Source: an uncultured Fibrobacter sp.
GTDB taxonomy: Bacteria > Fibrobacterota > Fibrobacteria > Fibrobacterales > Fibrobacteraceae
DNA length: 14,053 bases
Assembly: GCA_947306025.1 (NCBI GenBank)
Contig: CAMZFJ010000017.1
Location: 1 to 14,053, forward strand
Direction of reading: 5' to 3'
Shown: positions 6,388-12,223 of the stretch, piece after piece
Numbering within the stretch: the first letter of the stretch is position 1
How the letters are laid out: every line of letters starts with the position of its first letter
Made by a program: the position numbers and the translations under genes
The notes under the pieces: model-generated
Databases searched by the model: none
Seen by the model: the letters and a program-made list of their open reading frames with translations, nothing else
Told to the model about the DNA's origin: nothing

Positions 6388-7848
6388 GTGGATAATACTG
6401 TTTCTTTGTTGGATATTGCAGAGTCGCCCTGGCAACAGGTGCTCGACCGCGTGCGTTCGGAATGTAAGGACTTTTTTGGTGCCGTGATTCTTGACGCTCT
6501 TGGTTACGAGGGAATGTGCAATGGCTATGCCTTGCTTACTGTCCCTGACGAGCTTCGCGAAAATTGGGTGAATTCCCATTATGGGGATTTATTGCGCAAG
6601 TCCTTTACAACTGTATTTGGTAGTGAATTTGTTGATTATCGCATTCGCCAGATTGCGCCTTCGGATCCGATTCCAGAAATCAAGCTCACGATGCCTGTTA
6701 TCCCGAAGGTTGTGCAGGCTCCGAAGCCGGTAAAGCGTCCGAAACAGGCTTTATCGCTTTATGCTCGTTACACGTTTGAAAACTTTGTCGAAGGGGAGTG
6801 CAATTCTACCGCATTCCGCGCCTGCCAAGCGGTTGCCGAAAATCCGGGCGATCCGTCCTTGAATCCGTTGTTCGTATATGGCGAAAGCGGCCTCGGCAAG
6901 ACTCATTTGTTGCAGTCTATTGCTGCTAAAATCCAGAAAAGCCGCCCTGAAGCTTCTATTGTTTATTGCCATGCTTACGATTTCTTGCGCGATGCGACTG
7001 CGATGGCTTCGGCTTTGCACAACAAGACGGGCAATGTGCGTGAACTTGCACAGAAGTTCCGCGAACGCTATGAACTTTGCGATGTCCTTTTGCTCGATGA
7101 CGTGCAACTCTTGGAAAAGGGCCTCTGGACGCAGGAACGCCTTGCCATTTTGATTAGGCATTTGCGTGCCGAAGGCAAGCAGGTGGTGATTTCTTGTGAC
7201 CGTCATCCGTCCAAGTTCAAGGTTGTCGATACGGACTTTGATCGCAGTACTTCGAAATCTTCTATCCCGAGCATTTCCAAGAAGCTCTTGACTCCGCTTG
7301 AATCTTGTGTTGCCGTGGGCATTGACGAACCGGATCTTGCAACCCGCATGCACTTGATTAGCAAAAAATCTGAGGACTTGCCGTTTGCAAAGGCTGACCG
7401 CGAAGAAATTTGCCGTTACCTTTCGATGCCGCCGCGCAAGAATGTGCGCTTGATTGAAGGACTTTTGAATTTTCTCGGTGCGATGAACATGTTCTGCAAG
7501 GCTGATTTGAACTTGAGTAGCGTCAAGCGCCTTGTAGCTCCGTCGGAACATGGTGGCCATGTGGAGCTCACTGCCAAGAACATTATTGAAGCGGTGGCTA
7601 TGGATTACCGTGTTGAAGTTTGCGAACTTTCATCGAAGCGCCAGTCTGCTGCGATTTCTACGCCCCGCAAGGTGGCGATGTTCCTTTGTTGTGAATTGAC
7701 GACGGACTCGCTCCAGAATATTGGTGCTATGTTCTGTAGGGACTATGCCACTGTAATCGCCGCCATAAATTCCCTTAAAAAGCAGATGGAAAAGGATGCG
7801 TCCCTTGCAAGACGCATTCAAGATATCCGTTATATGCTGGAAGCCTAG
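6388..7848 (+). CDS. dnaA: DnaA, divergent replication initiator or paralogue
   Basis: This 486-residue protein has the full DnaA layout. Domain I is at 1-88 (PWQQVLDRV, then PDELRENW), a short linker at 89-122, the AAA+ ATPase at 123-385 and the DNA-binding domain IV at 392-486. Walker A is GESGLGKT (165-172), Walker B LLLDDVQ (234-240), sensor I Asp271 and sensor II NVR (352-354). Two family features are missing. The box VII arginine finger (E. coli Arg285) aligns with Pro303 inside KKLLTPL, after an insert of about 13 residues. The DNA-recognition signature (E. coli GGRDHTTV) reads C-RDYATV (450-456). The start is GTG without a Shine-Dalgarno sequence, placed by match to domain I. dnaN, recF and gyrB do not follow; an SDR gene does. 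It is either the true initiator of a divergent lineage or a second copy. Confidence 0.85.
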   Translation: MDNTVSLLDIAESPWQQVLDRVRSECKDFFGAVILDALGYEGMCNGYALLTVPDELRENWVNSHYGDLLRKSFTTVFGSEFVDYRIRQIAPSDPIPEIKLTMPVIPKVVQAPKPVKRPKQALSLYARYTFENFVEGECNSTAFRACQAVAENPGDPSLNPLFVYGESGLGKTHLLQSIAAKIQKSRPEASIVYCHAYDFLRDATAMASALHNKTGNVRELAQKFRERYELCDVLLLDDVQLLEKGLWTQERLAILIRHLRAEGKQVVISCDRHPSKFKVVDTDFDRSTSKSSIPSISKKLLTPLESCVAVGIDEPDLATRMHLISKKSEDLPFAKADREEICRYLSMPPRKNVRLIEGLLNFLGAMNMFCKADLNLSSVKRLVAPSEHGGHVELTAKNIIEAVAMDYRVEVCELSSKRQSAAISTPRKVAMFLCCELTTDSLQNIGAMFCRDYATVIAAINSLKKQMEKDASLARRIQDIRYMLEA

Positions 7849-7849
7849 C

Positions 7850-8716
7850 ATGATTGCTTTATTGACGGGTGGCGCCGGCGTCGTAGGGAAGGCGTTGTGC
7901 CGGGAACTTATAGCACGGGGCGTGTGTGTCCGCGTCTTGACGCTTCCGGGCGATTCTTTGGCGAAGTCCTTGCCGAGCGAGGTGGATGTCCGTTATGGTG
8001 ATGTTACCGATTTTAATTCGATTAAAAGTGCGTTTGATGGGGTAGATGTCGTCTATCATTTGGCGGCAATTCTTTTATCTACAAAACGTAGCGCTTTTGA
8101 ACATGTGAATACCGAGGGAACGCGCCATGTTCTAGAGGCTTGCAAAATTGCAGGTGTGCGCCGCTTCCTTTATGTTTCGAGTATTTCTGTGACGTACCCG
8201 GTGCTTACGCCTTATGGCGAAAGCAAAAAGAAGGGCGAGGCTTTGGTGCAGGCCTCCGGGCTCGATTGGACGATTGTGCGCCCTACGCTTGTGATTGGCG
8301 ATGGCGGCGGTGTTGAGTACAACATGTTCCGCGATTACGTGAAAAAGTTCCCGCTCTATTTGATGCCGGGTGGCGGCAAGTGTTTTAAGCGCCCGGTCCG
8401 CAGTGAAGATTTGGTCAAGGGGATTGCTGTTGCCGGACTTAAAGAAGAGGCGGTGGGCAAGACTTACGCCCTTGCGGGGGCAACTGTAATGACGATGGCG
8501 GAGATGGCTAAGCATGTTTTGAAAAGCGCCGGGATGCGTCACCTGATGGTTCCTCTGCCGTGGTGGATTTCTAAGCGGCTTGCCGTTCTGAAGAATTGGA
8601 TTGGCGGGGAGCGTGTTTCTGCCGAGCAGGCCTTGGCAGGCTTTTTGTACGATGCCGCCCCGTCCATCGAAGATGCCGAGCGCGACCTAGACTACCACCC
8701 GGGCTGCCCGTTTTGA
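7850..8716 (+). CDS. NAD(P)-dependent oxidoreductase, extended SDR / NDUFA9-like
   Basis: This 288-residue soluble protein belongs to the epimerase/dehydratase (extended or atypical SDR) superfamily. The Rossmann dinucleotide site is TGGAGVVG (6-13), followed by GDVTD (50-54) and HLAA (70-73). The catalytic Tyr122 and Lys126 are in YGESK, with Ser110-Ser111 ahead. GLDWTIVRP (137-145) is typical of NDUFA9-like and 3-beta-HSD-like members. The substrate cannot be told from sequence. The ATG at 7850 is one base after the dnaA stop codon, with GGAAG six bases upstream, so the gene is probably translationally coupled to dnaA. An in-frame ATG at 7796 lies inside dnaA and adds 18 unrelated residues, so it was not used. 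The 3' end runs into block D. Confidence 0.85.
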   Translation: MIALLTGGAGVVGKALCRELIARGVCVRVLTLPGDSLAKSLPSEVDVRYGDVTDFNSIKSAFDGVDVVYHLAAILLSTKRSAFEHVNTEGTRHVLEACKIAGVRRFLYVSSISVTYPVLTPYGESKKKGEALVQASGLDWTIVRPTLVIGDGGGVEYNMFRDYVKKFPLYLMPGGGKCFKRPVRSEDLVKGIAVAGLKEEAVGKTYALAGATVMTMAEMAKHVLKSAGMRHLMVPLPWWISKRLAVLKNWIGGERVSAEQALAGFLYDAAPSIEDAERDLDYHPGCPF

Positions 8717-8719
8717 GTG

Positions 8720-8825
8720 CTTAGAACTTTGGTTCGGCAAGCTCACCAACCTTATCGAGGTCCCTGAGCCTGTCGAAGGGCCAACTAAGTTCTAAGAGCG
8801 CAGCGGGCTAAGTTCTGCCAACTTG
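8720..8825. repeat. Nested inverted repeat and 45-base repeat copy (block D)
   Basis: Outer arms CTTAGAACTT (8720-8729) and AAGTTCTAAG (8787-8796) are perfectly complementary. Inside them, TTCGGCAAGCTCA (8733-8745) pairs with TGAGCCTGTCGAA (8765-8777) with one mismatch and one wobble. The right half, 8781-8825, is a 45-base element repeated at 10415-10459 with only two differences. The inner palindrome resembles REP-like elements seen in many bacterial genomes, from memory. The block begins 3 bases after the SDR stop codon. Confidence 0.85.
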
Positions 8826-8835
8826 AAAACATCCA

Positions 8836-8846
8836 TATAATACATT
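8836..8846 (+). promoter_or_regulatory. -10-like TATAAT overlapping TACATT after block D
   Basis: TATAAT (8836-8841) overlaps TACATT (8841-8846) 10 bases after the 45-base repeat. A transcript started here would meet the terminator at 8862-8880 almost at once, so this is either a chance AT-rich match or the start of a very short RNA. Confidence 0.25.
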
Positions 8847-8861
8847 CTTGGAATGGACAAG

Positions 8862-8880
8862 GCTGTTTTACAGCTTTTTT
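8862..8880 (+). terminator. Rho-independent terminator
   Basis: GCTGT (8862-8866) and ACAGC (8870-8874) pair around TTT and are followed by six T (8875-8880). The stem is short. It probably ends the dnaA-SDR transcript about 145 bases after its last stop codon. Confidence 0.6.
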
Positions 8881-8926
8881 CGTGTGATTTGTAAATTTTT
8901 GTTGGCTAAAATTGGACAAAATAAAT

Positions 8927-8932
8927 TATATT
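8927..8932 (+). promoter_or_regulatory. -10-like TATATT seven bases before the start codon
   Basis: TATATT ends 7 bases before the ATG at 8940; TTGGCT (8902-8907) is a possible -35 box 19 bases upstream. As no Shine-Dalgarno sequence exists, the mRNA may be leaderless or nearly so. Confidence 0.35.
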
Positions 8933-8939
8933 ACATACC

Positions 8940-10274
8940 ATGAATAAGAAAAAATTACTTGCTCTTTTGGTTTCCTCCGCATTCCTTTTTGCTGCATGCG
9001 ATGAGGATAGTCCGGTTTCTCCCAACAACAATAAAGAAATTTCGTCATCTTCTGTTGCTGAAGACGATGTTTGCGATTCTGCTAAATGCAACGAAAAGTC
9101 TTCTTCTTCAAAAACAGAAGATAAGAAGTCCTCTGATTCCAAGGACAATAAGAGTTCTTCAAGCTCCGCTAAGGATGATAAACAATCCTCCTCTTCTGTA
9201 AAGAATGACGCAAAGTCTTCTTCTAGTGCCGATGCACCGAAGTCTTCATCGTCTTCTGTTGATGCTCCCAAGGGACCCCGTGCTGCAAAGCTTGCGGACC
9301 TCGAAAAGAACTATGAACTCAAGATTTTTGATCAGACAGTTTACCTGTCGACCGGCAGTAAGCAGGGCCTTGTTGCTCTCCGCATTCCAGATGAAATGTG
9401 GCTTGTGACTTATACGGATTTTGCAAATGGCGAAGTAAAGTTTGTCGATGGCAATGTCGGCAAGCAATACGCGGAAACGGATGCCGTCAAAAAGATTTTG
9501 GAAAAGCTCAAGGACGGTTTTACGATTTCGTTTATTGTCGATGAGAATGGTAAGGTCAAGTACGCTGTTGGCGGTTCGAAGGAATATAGCGAAGCCGTAA
9601 AGGCTAGCGTTGCCGTTCAGAAGGGCAAGGTCTCCAAGGCTGAAGACCTTAAGAACAAAATTTACAAATGTACCGAAGGCGATACGACGAGAACATTTAC
9701 GTTCTTCGATAATTCGTATATCGTCGATAATGGCGTTGGCGATAAAGTTGCCTATTGGATTGGCGGCCATTATGACATCCAGCGTAGCACGCTCCTGATG
9801 CGCCCGGCATACTATAATAAGCCTGTTTATTCGATGTACGCCTATTCTGTTGGAACGGATAATTCAATTTCTATGTCTAATGGCGAAACAACAACGAAGA
9901 TGAACTGCCAGGTCGAATCTGTCGAATATGAATACGAAAAGGCTAGCGATTTTGTTGGCGAATGGCAAAAGGTTGATAATGGGATCGAATGGAGTTTCAC
10001 GTTAAAGGCCGATGGCTCTTATGAACTTTCTGCTTTTGAAGGCCAAAAAAATGTTGAATTCAAGAGTGGCTCCTGGGAAATCTATGGTTACCACTTGATG
10101 ATGCGCAATTCTGGTTGCTTGCATCCGGATAAGTGCACGACGAGCATTCATGGCCAGCTCCAGACGGGGCCGATCGATAAAGCAACCAACAAGATTAGCG
10201 GATTCTCGTTCATCCATAGTGATCCGGATACGCCGAAAATCCCGACCTCTTTCGAAGCTCCGCAGTACGAGTAG
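8940..10274 (+). CDS. Poly-Ser linker lipoprotein with two lipocalin-like modules
   Basis: This 444-residue lipoprotein is exported and anchored by Cys20 (lipobox FAAC). Residues 21-112 form a disordered linker with seven Ser clusters (starting near 35, 54, 64, 72, 83, 93 and 102), spaced about ten residues apart and separated by Lys/Asp/Glu. Residues 113-232 are an alpha/beta domain I do not recognise. The final third holds two similar beta-rich units, about 238-323 and 336-428. The second has GEWQKVDNGIEWSFTLKADGSYEL, the first its looser counterpart around TFTFFDNSYIV, both with a following strand ending LLMRP or LMMRN; this looks like lipocalin-type ligand-binding folds. Such Ser-linked lipoproteins are a Fibrobacter habit. 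No catalytic site or known function is seen. It has no Shine-Dalgarno sequence, and its 3' end leads into block E. Confidence 0.85.
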   Translation: MNKKKLLALLVSSAFLFAACDEDSPVSPNNNKEISSSSVAEDDVCDSAKCNEKSSSSKTEDKKSSDSKDNKSSSSSAKDDKQSSSSVKNDAKSSSSADAPKSSSSSVDAPKGPRAAKLADLEKNYELKIFDQTVYLSTGSKQGLVALRIPDEMWLVTYTDFANGEVKFVDGNVGKQYAETDAVKKILEKLKDGFTISFIVDENGKVKYAVGGSKEYSEAVKASVAVQKGKVSKAEDLKNKIYKCTEGDTTRTFTFFDNSYIVDNGVGDKVAYWIGGHYDIQRSTLLMRPAYYNKPVYSMYAYSVGTDNSISMSNGETTTKMNCQVESVEYEYEKASDFVGEWQKVDNGIEWSFTLKADGSYELSAFEGQKNVEFKSGSWEIYGYHLMMRNSGCLHPDKCTTSIHGQLQTGPIDKATNKISGFSFIHSDPDTPKIPTSFEAPQYE

Positions 10275-10278
10275 TTGT

Positions 10279-10459
10279 TTAGAGCTTAGAACTTAGACAA
10301 CTGCGTAAGGCGAGTGAAGCAGGATTGCTTGCAAGCCTATTTTTGAGCCTAGCAGTTGAGATTAGAGCGAAGTGATAATCTCACTTAGAACATTGCTCTT
10401 CTCTCTAAGTTCTGCCAACTAAGTTCTAAGAGCGGAGCGGACTAAGTTCTGCCAACTTG
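10279..10459. repeat. Heptamers, nested hairpins and 45-base repeat copy (block E)
   Basis: Three 7-base units TTAGAGC, TTAGAAC and TTAGACA (10279-10299) begin 4 bases after the lipoprotein stop codon. CTTAGAACTTAG (10285-10296) is perfectly complementary to CTAAGTTCTAAG (10419-10430). Within are CAACTGC (10298-10304) against GCAGTTG (10352-10358), and GAGATTA (10358-10364) against TAATCTC (10376-10382). The right end, 10415-10459, is the second copy of the 45-base repeat of block D. The string CTAAGTTCTGCCAACT occurs twice inside this block. No ORF worth calling is present from 10275 to 10538. Confidence 0.85.
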
Positions 10460-10464
10460 CATTT

Positions 10465-10470
10465 TATAAT
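10465..10470 (+). promoter_or_regulatory. -10-like TATAAT upstream of nadE
   Basis: A perfect TATAAT lies 5 bases after the 45-base repeat and 68 bases before the nadE start. No good -35 box is seen. A transcript begun here would start just ahead of the hairpin at 10485. Confidence 0.35.
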
Positions 10471-10477
10471 GCGTTTG

Positions 10478-10513
10478 AAAAAAGGCATCGCTCATGGGCG
10501 GTGCATTTTTTTT
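10478..10513. terminator. Terminator hairpin just upstream of nadE
   Basis: GCATCGC (10485-10491) pairs with GCGGTGC (10498-10504), including one T-G pair, around a 6-base loop. Six A precede it and eight T (10506-10513) follow. It may end the upstream lipoprotein transcript, although more than 200 bases downstream. Because TATAAT at 10465-10470 lies before it and the nadE ribosome-binding site after it, it could instead act as a leader attenuator. Confidence 0.75.
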
Positions 10514-10538
10514 ATTTTCTAGCGCAGAGGTTATTGAA

Positions 10539-12014
10539 ATGAAACTTTATGTGGTGCAGATGAAAATTCTGCCGGGTAATGTGCCGGCGAACATCCAAAC
10601 GATGAAGGCTGCTTTTGACCGAGCTAAGGCTGCCGAAGTCGATTGTGTGGTGTTTCCGCGAAATGCTTTGACTGGCCCTTCTAATAAGGCGCTTCCTGTC
10701 GATTGGGCTGAAATCCGCAAGTACGCGGGCAACATGCCGTTCTTCTTGTGTGGCGATGTGCTCGATGACACTCCGCTTTTGAACGTGGCGCATGTGACAC
10801 ATGGTTCTGATTTTTATGTGGTTGGCCGCCGTGAAGTTGAGAATAAGGAACTTTCGCATTTGGCCAAAGATTGTGCGATGCCGGTTGTTTGCCTGAATGG
10901 TGTCGGAACCGACAATACCGGTAAGAACATTTATGCACTCTCGGGCGGAAGCCGCGTGTTCGATTGCGATGGTAAGGTTGTCTTTGAAATGCCTCTGTTT
11001 AGCGAGGCCGAAGCCGTTGTTGAATTTATTGATGGTAATGTTCAAGTTTATGCGGAATCTGCAAAGCCGTACCCGAGTGAAATTGCTGAAATTCATGATG
11101 CGCTCGTGTTCATGATTCGTGAAAACTTGAAGATGTTCCACATTTCGCGCATGGTGATTGGCGCTAGTGGCGGTATCGATAGTGCTGTGTCAGCAGTACT
11201 TTATTCCGAAGCGATTGGGCCGGAGAATGTGTTCCTCGTGAACATGCCGACGCGTTTCAATTCCGATACGACGAAGAATGCTGCTCGCGACTTGGCCGAG
11301 AACTTGGGAACGCCTTACATGGTCGCTCCGATTTCTGACATTATAGAATCAGTTTGCCATACGCTGGAACGTTGCTCTTTTGTGCGTAACGACACCGTGA
11401 TGAAGGTCGCGGGAATCAACCACGAAAACTTGCAGGCGAGGACGCGTTCTGCATCCATCCTTTCGACGGTCGCATCGGTGGTGGGCGGTGGCGTCACTTG
11501 CAACGGCAACAAGAGCGAAGCGATGGTCGGCTATTGCACGTTGTACGGCGATTCTTGCGGCGTGATGTGCGCTATTGGCGACTTGTGGAAAACGCAAGTC
11601 TATGAACTCGCTCGTTACATCAACCGCGATAAGGAAATTATCCCGAAGGCCTCCATTGATATTCCGGCGAGTGCAGAACTTTCCGAAGCGATGAACGTGG
11701 ACGAAGGCAAGGGCGACCCGATCCTTTATCCGTACCACGACAAGCTTTTTGCGATGTGGGTCGAAAAGGGTGTGAGCCTTGAGCACACGGAACGACTTGC
11801 GGTGGAAGGAACGCTTTGCGAAACGCTCGGTGTCGATGCGGCTTACTTCAAGTCGAAGCTCCCGACGGTCGAAGCGGCTCTCGAAGACATGCGCCTTTGG
11901 TACCGCCGTTTTAAGGGACTTGCATTGGCGAAGCGCATCCAGTTCCCGCCGATTCTTTCGGTGAGCGGGCACGCCTTCGGCGGTGAATACCGTGAAAGCC
12001 AGGTGAGCTGCTAA
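10539..12014 (+). CDS. nadE: NAD+ synthetase with degenerate glutaminase domain
   Basis: This 491-residue cytoplasmic enzyme converts nicotinate adenine dinucleotide to NAD+ with ATP and an amide nitrogen source. The C-terminal synthetase half looks intact: ATP-binding SGGIDS (210-215), ARTRSA (300-305), NKSE-MVGY (324-332), YGD (336-338), WKTQV (350-354) and PASAEL (376-381). The N-terminal nitrilase-like half (1-170), which normally frees ammonia from glutamine through Glu, Lys and Cys, is abnormal. The usual FPE reads FPR (Arg41), and alignment by eye jumps from about residue 83 to the region after the normal nucleophile, losing roughly 90-100 residues including Lys and Cys. Total length is below the 540-680 usual for two-domain forms. 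AGAGG eight bases upstream fixes this ATG; an earlier in-frame ATG at 10494 lies in a terminator loop. Confidence 0.88.
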   Translation: MKLYVVQMKILPGNVPANIQTMKAAFDRAKAAEVDCVVFPRNALTGPSNKALPVDWAEIRKYAGNMPFFLCGDVLDDTPLLNVAHVTHGSDFYVVGRREVENKELSHLAKDCAMPVVCLNGVGTDNTGKNIYALSGGSRVFDCDGKVVFEMPLFSEAEAVVEFIDGNVQVYAESAKPYPSEIAEIHDALVFMIRENLKMFHISRMVIGASGGIDSAVSAVLYSEAIGPENVFLVNMPTRFNSDTTKNAARDLAENLGTPYMVAPISDIIESVCHTLERCSFVRNDTVMKVAGINHENLQARTRSASILSTVASVVGGGVTCNGNKSEAMVGYCTLYGDSCGVMCAIGDLWKTQVYELARYINRDKEIIPKASIDIPASAELSEAMNVDEGKGDPILYPYHDKLFAMWVEKGVSLEHTERLAVEGTLCETLGVDAAYFKSKLPTVEAALEDMRLWYRRFKGLALAKRIQFPPILSVSGHAFGGEYRESQVSC

Positions 12015-12028
12015 GTAAACTTAGCAGC

Positions 12029-12150
12029 AGTTCTGAGTTCTAAGTTACTAGTTACTGAGGTGCCTATGGCACAGTTACGAGTTCTAAGTTACTAGAATGT
12101 TTATATAGCAACCTCTAGTAACTATTAACTAGTAACTATTAACTAATATT
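12029..12150. repeat. Inverted heptamer arrays around a hairpin (block F)
   Basis: Left arm: four contiguous 7-base units at 12029-12056 (AGTTCTG, AGTTCTA, AGTTACT, AGTTACT). Core: perfect hairpin GTGCC-TAT-GGCAC at 12060-12072, with the same TAT loop as block A. Right arm: TAGTAAC, TATTAAC, TAGTAAC, TATTAAC and a decayed unit at 12116-12150. AGTTACTAGTT (12043-12053) is complementary to AACTAGTAACT (12127-12137). The right arm is introduced by AACCTC as in block A. It starts 14 bases after the nadE stop codon; no T-tract terminator is seen. Confidence 0.85.
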
Positions 12151-12166
12151 TAGGAACTATTTTTTC

Positions 12167-12218
12167 TACATTTAGCACCCTAGCATTCAACCGCGGGTTC
12201 GCCTGCGATTATAAAGGA
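12167..12218 (+). promoter_or_regulatory. slyD promoter and leader
   Basis: TACATT (12167-12172) after a T-rich run is a likely -10 box. The leader then contains CGCGGG-TTCG-CCTGCG (12192-12207), a 6-bp stem with one G-T pair and a TTCG loop. AAAGGA (12213-12218) is a clear Shine-Dalgarno sequence 5 bases before the ATG. The hairpin ends 5 bases before the ribosome-binding site, so it may tune translation or protect the 5' end; this is inference. Confidence 0.45.
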
Positions 12219-12223
12219 TATTT

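Noticed and set aside
6751..7560. 269-codon leftward open frame opposite dnaA
   Set aside because: The opposite strand encodes all DnaA motifs; this frame has no recognisable domain and arises from codon bias.
7796..7849. Upstream start for the SDR gene
   Set aside because: The 18 added residues lie inside dnaA and precede the Rossmann motif that normally begins at the N-terminus.
10494..10538. Upstream start for nadE
   Set aside because: This ATG lies in the loop of a terminator hairpin; the ATG at 10539 has a good ribosome-binding site and fits the family's N-terminus.
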